DNA from: Oceanobacter mangrovi
GTDB lineage: Bacteria; Pseudomonadota; Gammaproteobacteria; Pseudomonadales; Oceanobacteraceae
Length of the DNA stretch: 64,000 nt
Direction: 5' to 3'
Assembly (NCBI RefSeq): GCF_019740315.1
Contig: NZ_JAHXZR010000009.1
Location: forward strand, 1 to 64,000
The notes beneath the pieces are model-generated. The model saw only the letters and a program-made list of their open reading frames with translations. It was not told the origin of the DNA and made no database searches. Shown piece by piece: positions 19,902-26,830 of the stretch. The translations under genes and the position numbers were made by a program. Within the stretch, counting starts at the first letter, position 1. Every line of letters starts with the position of its first letter.

Positions 19902-20846
19902 TCAATTGCCTGGCAAACGCTGGAACTGTGCCGGAGCGGCCAGCTGTTGTTGGCCTGTCAGTACGTTCGGATTCCAGTGTTGAATAGCCCAGTCCAGCAA
20001 GCGCTGGTTGCCGTCTTGCTGCAGTTCAATGGGGGGAGACTGCTTGAGCCATTGCAGCGCAGTCCAGAGGGTACTACCGGAATCGTCAGGTTCTAACGCC
20101 CGTGCGAGATTTTGTTTGCTGAGCTTCTGGCCATTTTGTTCCACTGCCACCGGGATATGGGCATAAATCGGCGCTGGCCAGCCAAGCGCCTGATAGATCA
20201 ATAGTTGCCGCTGGGTTGAATCGATCAGGTCGATGCCCCGAACGATCTGGTTGATTCCCTGATCGTGATCGTCGGTAACCACTGCCAGCTGGTAAGACCA
20301 CAGCATGTCGCGCCGACGAATTACAAAATCACCAATATCCTGTGCCGGTGACAAACAGAATTGCCCTTGCAGACGATCATCAAAACAGAGCGGCTCTTGC
20401 TGCGTGGAGCGGACTTTGAAACGCCAGGCGCAGCTGTCGGGCAAGTCCGGGTTTTCTGGTACCGGAGCAAGACAGTGGCCATCCAGATGCAGGGTGTTTT
20501 GCAGTTGTTTACGCGAGCAGGCGCAGGCAAAGGCATCACCTTGCTGAATCAGTTGATCCAGCGTTGCCAGATAGTTGTCGTGACGCTGGCTCTGATAACG
20601 AACTTCGCCATCCCAGTGCAGCCCGTAGGCATCGAGAATTTGCAGAATCCGGCTGGCCGCCGTTGGATCTTCCCGTGGTGGATCAATATCCTCGATCCGT
20701 AGCAGCCATAGGCCATGCTGTTGGCGCGCATCCAGATAACTGGCCAGTGCTGCCAGCAAGGAACCAAAATGCAGCGGCCCGGTAGGAGAGGGCGCAAAAC
20801 GACCGATGTAGGGAGCAGCGAAGGAATCAGCAGGAAAATCTGGCAT
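19902..20846 (-). CDS. gluQ: Glutamyl-Q tRNA(Asp) synthetase
   Basis: 314-residue truncated glutamyl-tRNA synthetase paralogue that glutamylates queuosine in the anticodon of tRNA(Asp) and lacks an anticodon-binding domain. HIGH-like motif is FAPSPTGPLHFGSLLAALAS, the KMSKS-like motif is QKLSKQN and a zinc-binding CACSRKQL...C cluster is present. I prefer the ATG at 20846; a TTG 15 bases upstream is in frame. Lies between dksA and cbrA as in Pseudomonas and often follows dksA in gammaproteobacteria. Confidence 0.95.
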   Translation of the reverse strand: MPDFPADSFAAPYIGRFAPSPTGPLHFGSLLAALASYLDARQQHGLWLLRIEDIDPPREDPTAASRILQILDAYGLHWDGEVRYQSQRHDNYLATLDQLIQQGDAFACACSRKQLQNTLHLDGHCLAPVPENPDLPDSCAWRFKVRSTQQEPLCFDDRLQGQFCLSPAQDIGDFVIRRRDMLWSYQLAVVTDDHDQGINQIVRGIDLIDSTQRQLLIYQALGWPAPIYAHIPVAVEQNGQKLSKQNLARALEPDDSGSTLWTALQWLKQSPPIELQQDGNQRLLDWAIQHWNPNVLTGQQQLAAPAQFQRLPGN

Positions 20847-20895
20847 AGGTGCAACCAGCAAAACGGGCAGGAAGGAACTGGAAAGAGAGACTCAT

Positions 20896-20924
20896 AAAAC
20901 AGAACAGGGCGCCGTAGCGCCCTG
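20896..20924 (-). terminator. Terminator behind dksA
   Basis: Stem CAGGGCGC/GCGCCCTG with a four-base loop, followed on the minus strand by TTCTGTTTTATG. Located between the dksA stop and gluQ; probably reduces rather than abolishes readthrough. Confidence 0.8.
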
Positions 20925-20931
20925 AACAGGA

Positions 20932-21366
20932 TTAAACACCCAGCTGTTTTTCCTTGATTTCAGCCAGGGTTTTACAGTCGATGCAGAGGTCGGCTGTTGG
21001 ACGGGCTTCCAGACGACGGATACCAATCTCAACACCGCAGGCATCACAGAAACCGTAATCACCCTTGTCGATTTTGTCGATGGTCTTGTCGATCTTCTTG
21101 ATCAGCTTGCGCTCGCGATCACGGGTACGCAATTCGAGGTTGAATTCCTCTTCCTGGCTGGCACGGTCGTTGGGGTCCGCGTAGTTTTCCAGCTCGGTCT
21201 GCATGTGTTCTTTGGTGCGATCGACCTCTTCCATCAGCTCCTGTTTCCACTTGCGAAGGATTTCCGCAAAGTGCTCCAGCTGAGCGTCGCTCATGTACTC
21301 TTCATCAGGGGAAGCCTGATACGGAGTGAAATCTGTCAGAGCAAATTCTTTCTTCTCTTGCGGCAT
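20932..21366 (-). CDS. dksA: RNA polymerase-binding transcription factor DksA
   Basis: 144 residues, close to the E. coli protein. DksA enters the RNA polymerase secondary channel and acts with ppGpp on stable RNA and amino acid promoters. The coiled-coil tip carries the two acidic residues Asp64 and Asp67 (YADPNDRAS), and the zinc finger has Cys107, Cys110, Cys128 and Cys131. ATG at 21366. Strongly conserved neighbourhood with sfsA and gluQ. Confidence 0.98.
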   Translation of the reverse strand: MPQEKKEFALTDFTPYQASPDEEYMSDAQLEHFAEILRKWKQELMEEVDRTKEHMQTELENYADPNDRASQEEEFNLELRTRDRERKLIKKIDKTIDKIDKGDYGFCDACGVEIGIRRLEARPTADLCIDCKTLAEIKEKQLGV

Positions 21367-21720
21367 GGTATTGCTGCCTCACACGTTATTGGGTTCAAGC
21401 AACCGAACACATTGCCCCGAAAAATCGGTTTCAGATGGCCTGATTACCGTCCTTTTCACGGGCCCCAAAAATAATAAGGCGGGGAAACTATCAGATTCCT
21501 GCGCAAGCGCCAACTGTTTCGTAGGGCTATCCCAACACAGATCATGCCCCGGATTCTGCCACTGAGGAAACAGGGTGTTGGTAAAATCTGCCGCAATGAA
21601 CCGTGATCAGGCCGCTGCCAGCCCCCTTGGCTCGTAAATTAGCGCACTTCTGGCACAATGCTGGCTGGTTCTTTTTTGACAAAACTATTTGGGAAGGCGA
21701 CGGCATTGAACGATTCAAGA

Positions 21721-22887
21721 ATGTCCGGTATGGCAGAACGCAACCAGCGTATTGCACCGTTTCAGGTCATGGCCCTGCTGGCAGAAGCCCAACAGCTGCA
21801 GGCTGGCGGCATGGACGTTATTCACCTGGAAGTCGGCGAGCCGGACTTCACCACGCCGGAACCGATTGCCCGTGCCGGTATGGCAGCCATCGCTGCTGGT
21901 AAAACCGGTTATACCCCGGCGCTGGGGATTCCTGAATTGCGCCAGAAGATCGCTGGCTGGTATCAACAGCGTTTTGGCGTAACGGTCAATCCGGCCCGAA
22001 TTGTCTTGACCCCTGGTGCTTCCGGAGCGCTGCTGCTACTGGCTGCTGCCCGGCTGAATCCGGGGGAGCAGTTGATGCTGGCCGACCCGGGCTATCCATG
22101 TAACCGCCATTTTGCCGCCTTGTTTGAAGCTCATGGTCAGCTGGTGCCTGCTGGTCCGGCTGAGCGTTATCAGCTGACCCCGGACATGCTACGGCAGCAT
22201 TGGCAGCCGTCGACGAAGGCGGCATTGGTTGCCAGCCCGGCCAACCCAACCGGTACTGTGCTGTCGCTTGATGAACTGGCTGCTCTGAATAGCCAGGCCA
22301 AACAACTGGGTGGTGAGCTCTGGGTTGATGAAATCTATCAGGGCCTCAACTTCACCTGTGAGCCAGAGACGGTACTGTCGGTTGCCGATGACGCTGTGGT
22401 GCTGAACAGCTTCTCCAAATATTTTGGCATGACCGGCTGGCGGCTGGGCTGGACAGTGGTACCAGAAAGCTGGGTGCCAACTCTGGAAACCCTCGCTCAA
22501 AACGTCTTTCTGGCTCCATCAACACCGGCCCAATATGCGGCACTGGCGGCCTTTGATGATGAAACCGTAGCGATTATGGAACAGCGCCGGGCGATTCTGG
22601 CTGAGCGCCGGGATTACCTGCTGCAAGCGCTGCCGGAACTGGGTTTCAACATTCCGGTGACGCCTGATGGTGCTTTCTACGTTTATGCCGATGCCAGCCG
22701 TTTTACCAATAACAGCCTCGACTTCTGCTTGCGGGCGCTGCGTGAAACCGGCGTTGCTTTCACGCCGGGTGTCGACTTCGGTGATTATCAGGCGCTGACT
22801 CATGTGCGTTTTGCCTTCACCGCCGATATTGAACGGCTCAAGCTGGCGGTAGAGCGGCTGGCCAACTGGCTCAAACAGGCGGCCTGA
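21721..22887 (+). CDS. Class I/II pyridoxal-phosphate aminotransferase
   Basis: Fold-type I aminotransferase of about 388 residues. PLP is bound through the Lys in NSFSKYFGMTGWRLGW; LEVGEPDFTTPEPI and the Asn/Pro motif SPANPTGTVL are standard. It resembles the aspartate/valine-pyruvate-like group of unknown substrate found beside sfsA in many gammaproteobacteria. The frame is open back to an ATG at 21658, but the family usually starts near MAERNQRIAPFQV, so I use 21721 (21730 is equally possible). Stop and sfsA start overlap (TGATG). Confidence 0.88.
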   Translation: MSGMAERNQRIAPFQVMALLAEAQQLQAGGMDVIHLEVGEPDFTTPEPIARAGMAAIAAGKTGYTPALGIPELRQKIAGWYQQRFGVTVNPARIVLTPGASGALLLLAAARLNPGEQLMLADPGYPCNRHFAALFEAHGQLVPAGPAERYQLTPDMLRQHWQPSTKAALVASPANPTGTVLSLDELAALNSQAKQLGGELWVDEIYQGLNFTCEPETVLSVADDAVVLNSFSKYFGMTGWRLGWTVVPESWVPTLETLAQNVFLAPSTPAQYAALAAFDDETVAIMEQRRAILAERRDYLLQALPELGFNIPVTPDGAFYVYADASRFTNNSLDFCLRALRETGVAFTPGVDFGDYQALTHVRFAFTADIERLKLAVERLANWLKQAA

Positions 22888-23633
22888 TGAAGTATCAGAA
22901 TGGATTATTGAGCGGCCGTCTGATTCAGCGTTACAAACGCTTTCTGGCAGATATCGAACTGGATAACGGTGAGTTGATTACCGCTCACTGTGCCAACACC
23001 GGTGCCATGACCCATTGTGCCGATCCGGGTTGCCGGGTGTGGGTGTGGGACAGCCAGAACCCCAAACGCAAGTTGCCCTACAGTTGGGAATGGACGGAAG
23101 TTGCCGGTCGCTGGAAGGCGTGTGTGAACACGGCGCGCGCCAATCAGCTGGTTGAAGAAGCCTTGTTGGCACAGTTGGATACATCAAAAACGGATAGTCA
23201 GCACTGGCTGCATGGTTATCAGCAACTGCGCAAGGAGCCCAGGGTCGAAGATGGCCGGTTGGATTTTTTGATCAGTGGTGAGCAACAGCCTTCTATATAT
23301 ATAGAAGTAAAAAGTCTGACTCTGCCACGTCACGAACAGCAAGTCGGATTGGGTTGTTTCCCGGACGCCCGTACAGAACGGGGTCTCAAGCATTTGCGGC
23401 GACTGGCGCAATTGCAGCAGCAAGGTCACCAGGCGATCCTGTTGTTTTGTGTGTCACTGGAAGGTATTGAGCAGGTGGCAGCGGCTGCTGATGTAGACCT
23501 GGATTATGCCGCTGCACTGGCCGAGGTACAGCAGCAGGGCGTAAGGGTCATCGCCTGGCCGGTTCGTTTTGATGAAACTGCGGCCAGTATGCAGCTGGAT
23601 GTCAGCCAACCCTTGCCATTGCGAGCAATTTAA
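22887..23633 (+). CDS. sfsA: DNA/RNA nuclease SfsA (sugar fermentation stimulation protein)
   Basis: 248-residue SfsA family protein. Typical elements are GLLSGRLIQRYKRFLADIEL at the N-terminus, THCADPGCRVW and the nuclease-like core DGRLDFLI...YIEVKSLTL with the acidic/Lys residues of a PD-(D/E)XK-type site, then FPDARTERGLKHLRRL. First described as a maltose-metabolism stimulator in E. coli; annotated today as a DNA-binding/nuclease domain protein. Coupled to the upstream aminotransferase. Two dozen bases of AT-rich sequence (TATATATA near 23296) lie inside the gene. Confidence 0.95.
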   Translation: MKYQNGLLSGRLIQRYKRFLADIELDNGELITAHCANTGAMTHCADPGCRVWVWDSQNPKRKLPYSWEWTEVAGRWKACVNTARANQLVEEALLAQLDTSKTDSQHWLHGYQQLRKEPRVEDGRLDFLISGEQQPSIYIEVKSLTLPRHEQQVGLGCFPDARTERGLKHLRRLAQLQQQGHQAILLFCVSLEGIEQVAAAADVDLDYAAALAEVQQQGVRVIAWPVRFDETAASMQLDVSQPLPLRAI

Positions 23634-23691
23634 CCAAGCCACTTTTGGCTCTTCAGAGCTAGCGCTCGTGGCCTTTCAGAGTGAGAAGCGT

Positions 23692-24114
23692 ATGAAACGA
23701 CTGTTACTTTCGATCATGTGTTGCACGACTGCCTTGTTGGCTAACCCGGCGGCGGCCGAGGAAGAAGAATCCCTCTGGGATATGATCGTTAACAAGGGCA
23801 AGGAATGGTTTTCAGACGGCAAGGAAGTCGCCGGTAAAGGTGCTGACAAAGGCGGTGAGCTGGTCGAAAAAGGCGTCGATAAAGGCTCCGAGCTGGCCAA
23901 AAAAGGCTATGAAGCCAGCAAGGATGCGCTTGGCGATGGTTATGACAAGGGCAAGGAGCTTGCCCGGGAAGGTTATGACAAAGGCAAGGATATGGCCAAA
24001 GAGGGTTACGACAAAGGCAAGGACATGGCCAAAGAGGGTTATGAAAACAGCAAGGAAGCCGTGCAGGACGGCTATGAGAGCGGCAAGGAAAAAATGAAAA
24101 AGCTGTTTGAATAA
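23692..24114 (+). CDS. Secreted 11-residue-repeat (LEA-like) protein
   Basis: 140 residues beginning at the ATG at 23692 (the longer in-frame start overlapping sfsA is unlikely). A signal peptide (MKRLLLSIMCCTTALLANPAAA) is followed by a lysine/glutamate-rich region of eight tandem 11-residue units, e.g. KGVDKGSELAK, DGYDKGKELAR and EGYDKGKDMAK twice in succession. The period and charge pattern are those of group 3 LEA proteins and of amphipathic apolipoprotein-like helices. No Cys after the signal peptide, so periplasmic or surface rather than a lipoprotein. Function unknown; a desiccation/osmotic stress or membrane-binding role is only an inference. Confidence 0.75.
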   Translation: MKRLLLSIMCCTTALLANPAAAEEEESLWDMIVNKGKEWFSDGKEVAGKGADKGGELVEKGVDKGSELAKKGYEASKDALGDGYDKGKELAREGYDKGKDMAKEGYDKGKDMAKEGYENSKEAVQDGYESGKEKMKKLFE

Positions 24115-24135
24115 GGCTCTGATGCGGTAGCCTGA

Positions 24136-24468
24136 TTATTCCGGCTGCAGCCAGATCTGGCCGTCACGAACCTCGCAAGCCAGTGGCAGCAAGGCGTCGC
24201 CAACACAAGGGCCAGCGATACACAGACCGTCATGAATGTTAAACAGCGCGCCATGGGTACTGCACTGGATAAAATGGTTGTCGATATCGAGAAACTGGTC
24301 CGGCTGCCATTCCAGCCGAATCCCCCGATGCGGGCAGGAATTGTGGTAGGCGTACAGGTTTGAGCCCTGTCGTACCACCAGTACAGGTTTGTCATTTAGC
24401 TCAAAGCCCCGGGCCGTGCCGGGTAGCAGCTCATCGAGTGAACACAGCGGGATCAATGATTCGGTCAC
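24136..24468 (-). CDS. Rieske [2Fe-2S] domain protein
   Basis: 110-residue protein consisting of one Rieske domain of the dioxygenase-ferredoxin/NirD type. Cluster ligands are CPHRG (Cys-x-His) and CSTHG (Cys-x-x-His), with an ASYHNSCPHRG-like lead-in. It could act as an electron-transfer ferredoxin, but no partner oxygenase is adjacent. GTG start at 24468 with GGAG upstream; 43 bases separate it from the divergent AraC regulator. Confidence 0.88.
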   Translation of the reverse strand: MTESLIPLCSLDELLPGTARGFELNDKPVLVVRQGSNLYAYHNSCPHRGIRLEWQPDQFLDIDNHFIQCSTHGALFNIHDGLCIAGPCVGDALLPLACEVRDGQIWLQPE

Positions 24469-24511
24469 GGGTCAGACTCCGGATTTATCAGTCAGTGTCA
24501 GGTAAAAACCA

Positions 24512-25249
24512 ATGCAACCCGGATTCTACCAGCGAAGTTACAGTCACGAACAACACCGCCACAGTCACGACTATTGTCAGCTGGTGTTGCCGGTCACGGG
24601 TACGCTGGAGATGGAAATTGATCAGCAGCAGGGGCTGGTGCAGGCCGGTAGCCAACTGGCGGTGGTGAAGGCGGGTCAGCAGCACGCCTTTGCGGCGGCA
24701 GGCGATAACCGCTTTCTGGTACTGGATCTGGCGCTCGATCAACAACAGCTGAAGTTACAGCCGTTGCCTGCGTTTATCTCACTGCACCCTGGTCTGGCAG
24801 GTTATATCCAGTGCCTGGATCATCAATTCCAACAGGCCACACTGACGCCCGGTCTGCAATGGCAAATGAGCAGTCTGCTGCTGGAGTTGTTGCCAACGCC
24901 TGCGGTGTCACTGACTGATGCGTCGGCGGCCCGCCGTATCGCCCAGGTGCGGCGCTGGATCGACCAGCATTACGCTGAGCCGCTCGACGTTAATCAGCTG
25001 GCCCGCACGGTGCACTGGAGCAGTCGGCAGTTGCTGGCGCAGTTTCAGTTACAGCTCGGCCAAAGTCTGCGGGACTATCAGCTGGGCGTCAGAATGTGGC
25101 ATGGCCGTCAGCTGTTGCAGCAATCCGGCGCCAGCGTGCAGCAAATCGCCGAGCAGCTGGGTTACAGCGAGCCAACCGCCTTCAGTCACAGGTTTCGCCA
25201 GCAAACCGGGCTGTCACCACGGCAGTATCGGCAACAGTTCCGTAACTGA
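24512..25249 (+). CDS. AraC-family transcriptional regulator with cupin sensor domain
   Basis: 245 residues. The N-terminal half is a small beta-barrel (HRHSHDYCQLVLPVTGTLEMEI), the C-terminal half the double HTH of AraC/XylS (from RRWIDQHYAEPLDVNQLA to the signature IAEQLGYSEPTAFSHRFRQ). It is divergent from the Rieske gene and precedes an EamA exporter on the same strand by 105 bases, so an exporter regulator role is likely but unproven. Confidence 0.9.
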   Translation: MQPGFYQRSYSHEQHRHSHDYCQLVLPVTGTLEMEIDQQQGLVQAGSQLAVVKAGQQHAFAAAGDNRFLVLDLALDQQQLKLQPLPAFISLHPGLAGYIQCLDHQFQQATLTPGLQWQMSSLLLELLPTPAVSLTDASAARRIAQVRRWIDQHYAEPLDVNQLARTVHWSSRQLLAQFQLQLGQSLRDYQLGVRMWHGRQLLQQSGASVQQIAEQLGYSEPTAFSHRFRQQTGLSPRQYRQQFRN

Positions 25250-25354
25250 TGCCACTGCGCGAAAGCCAACAGCAAGTGTTCCGAATCCCACAGGTTTTGC
25301 TGTTGCCAATCGACTAGACTGCGGCGTTTCGCAGACCCTCGGAAAGATTTTCTT

Positions 25355-26263
25355 ATGACTGCTTCTGAAAGCCGGGTTTCACCGGCACTGGCGACCCTGG
25401 TCGGCTCCAGCGCTGTTGCCTTGTGGGGCTCGCTGGCGCTGTTTACCCGTTTGACCGGCGGCCAGATTCCGCCCTTCCAGCTGATGGCAATCAGCTTTGC
25501 CACCGCCTTTCTGGTGATGCAAATCCGCTGGTGGTGGCGTGGCGAAAGTGGTCTGCAATATGCCCGGCAGCCATTGCCAGCCTGGTTATTGGGTGTCGGT
25601 GGTTATTTCAGTTACCACGCCTGTTATTTCGCCGCCATGAATCTGGCTCCGGCCGTGGAAGTCAGCCTGATTGCCTATCTCTGGCCGTTGTTTATCGTGC
25701 TGCTGAGCACCCTGGTGACCGGTTTGCCGTTGTTATGGAACCATCTGCTGGGGGCGCTGTTGGCGTTGGCAGGGTGCTGGTTATTGTTGTCTGGCGGTGA
25801 TACCCGCTTTGATGGCGATTACCTCAATGGCTATTTATTGGCCTTTGGCTGTTCGCTGATCTGGTCCGGTTTTTCCGTCACTACCCGCAAGATGCAAGCG
25901 GTGCCAACCGATGCTGCAGGCTGGTTTTGTCTGGCTACGGCGGGCTTGGCGCTGTTGATGCACTTGCTGCTGGAAACCAGCGTCTGGCCGGCCAACAGTT
26001 TGCAATGGCTGGCGTTAGTGGCGCTGGGCGTTGGCCCGGTTGGCATCGCTTTTTTCACTTGGGACTACGGCATGAAACACGGCAATCTGGCTTTGTTGGG
26101 AGTGATTTCCTACTTTGCGCCGCTGATATCCGTGGCACTGCTGTTACTGGTGGGTGAGAGTGAATGGCGGCTGGAAATTGGTCTGGCAGCAGTAGCTATT
26201 AGTTGCGGTGCCTTTTTGGCGTCCTGGTCTGGTAAAAAGGATAAAAAAATGGCCGCTCAATGA
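25355..26263 (+). CDS. EamA/DMT-superfamily exporter (YddG-like)
   Basis: 302 residues with about ten hydrophobic segments arranged as two five-helix EamA repeats. Features such as ALWGSLALFTRL, YFSYHACYFAAMNLAPAVEVSLIAYLWPLF and YGMKHGNLALLGVISYFAPL resemble the aromatic amino acid exporter YddG branch of the drug/metabolite transporters. Substrate not provable from sequence. The last codons lie inside the stem of a terminator shared with the minus-strand small RNA. Confidence 0.85.
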   Translation: MTASESRVSPALATLVGSSAVALWGSLALFTRLTGGQIPPFQLMAISFATAFLVMQIRWWWRGESGLQYARQPLPAWLLGVGGYFSYHACYFAAMNLAPAVEVSLIAYLWPLFIVLLSTLVTGLPLLWNHLLGALLALAGCWLLLSGGDTRFDGDYLNGYLLAFGCSLIWSGFSVTTRKMQAVPTDAAGWFCLATAGLALLMHLLLETSVWPANSLQWLALVALGVGPVGIAFFTWDYGMKHGNLALLGVISYFAPLISVALLLLVGESEWRLEIGLAAVAISCGAFLASWSGKKDKKMAAQ

Positions 26264-26270
26264 GCGGCCA
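26243..26270. terminator. Terminator shared by the exporter gene and a minus-strand small RNA
   Basis: Stem TGGCCGCTC/GAGCGGCCA (26250-26258 with 26262-26270) with seven T residues on the minus-strand side (A-run 26243-26249). The exporter stop codon lies within the loop. Strongest as a minus-strand terminator. Confidence 0.88.
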
Positions 26271-26354
26271 AAGCAACCGTGATTAGCTTGATGAGAGAGA
26301 TCACCCACAGCCTGAATACTGTGACTGAACACCGGCGCTATCGCTAACGTCGAT
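26243..26354 (-). ncRNA. Probable Fur-regulated small RNA (PrrF/RyhB-like)
   Basis: The 177-base gap between two convergent genes holds a complete small-RNA unit on the minus strand: -35 TTGACT (26384-26389), 17-base spacer, -10 TATTGT (26361-26366), Fur-box-like sequences over the promoter, about 110 nt of non-coding sequence and a strong terminator. The transcript contains CTCATCAAGCTAATCACGG (about 26274-26300), which reminds me of the antisense core of PrrF RNAs in Pseudomonas; I cannot verify this by alignment. Size and iron-type promoter suit that family. A 77-codon frame overlapping it ends beyond the terminator and is not convincing. Confidence 0.7.
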
Positions 26355-26360
26355 AAGCAA

Positions 26361-26405
26361 ACAATATTGATTCTCATTTAATTAGTCAAGAATAATTCTC
26401 ATTTA
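26361..26405 (-). promoter_or_regulatory. Sigma-70 promoter covered by two Fur-box-like sequences
   Basis: Minus strand: AAATGAGAATTATTCTTGA (about 26387-26405) overlaps the -35 and AAATGAGAATCAATATTG (about 26361-26379) fills the spacer and -10. TGAGAAT-type halves are the core of gammaproteobacterial Fur sites, and the first copy reads TGAGAATTATTCT, a good palindrome. Binding would block the promoter when iron is present. Confidence 0.72.
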
Positions 26406-26440
26406 TTTTTTGGCTGGCTCATTTGGTTGCGTTCAGCGAC

Positions 26441-26779
26441 TTATGGATGACGCAAGCGGGTCCCCAGCTCGACCGACATCCGCAGCTCATCGGCACTGAT
26501 TTCAGTCGGGAAATAACAACCACTGACGCGGGCATTGGCGAGGCTGACCCCATCCAGTCGACAGCCGCGGAAGTCGATACCACGTAAATCTGCGCCACGG
26601 AAATAGGCGTTGGTCAGATCCATGCCCTGAAAGTGAATGCCACGCAGATCCAGTCCGCGCAAGTCGGTGCCGCGCAGGTCGCAGCTGGCGCCATCGGCAA
26701 TCGCCTGGTTGAATCCAGTGACGTCGTCGTGTCTCAGCATCTGGTATAGGGGATCCTGACTGATGCCTGGTGTGGCCAT
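26441..26779 (-). CDS. Pentapeptide-repeat protein
   Basis: 112 residues from the ATG at 26779 (GAGG upstream; a longer in-frame start at 26848 would overlap the polB start and is unlikely). The middle holds about ten A/C(D/N)LRG-type pentapeptides (CDLRGTDLRGLDLRGIHFQG...), which fold into a right-handed quadrilateral beta-helix. Too short for a Qnr/MfpA gyrase mimic. Divergent from polB with only 51 bases between starts. Function unknown. Confidence 0.82.
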   Translation of the reverse strand: MATPGISQDPLYQMLRHDDVTGFNQAIADGASCDLRGTDLRGLDLRGIHFQGMDLTNAYFRGADLRGIDFRGCRLDGVSLANARVSGCYFPTEISADELRMSVELGTRLRHP

Positions 26780-26830
26780 GGAAAACCTCGTTGATTTAGA
26801 CTTTATGCAAATCAGTATAGATGAGCCTGC

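Noticed and set aside
26144-26377. 77-codon minus-strand frame over the iron-regulated RNA
   Set aside because: It starts inside the -10/spacer region and runs through the terminator into the exporter gene, so it cannot be translated from the predicted transcript.
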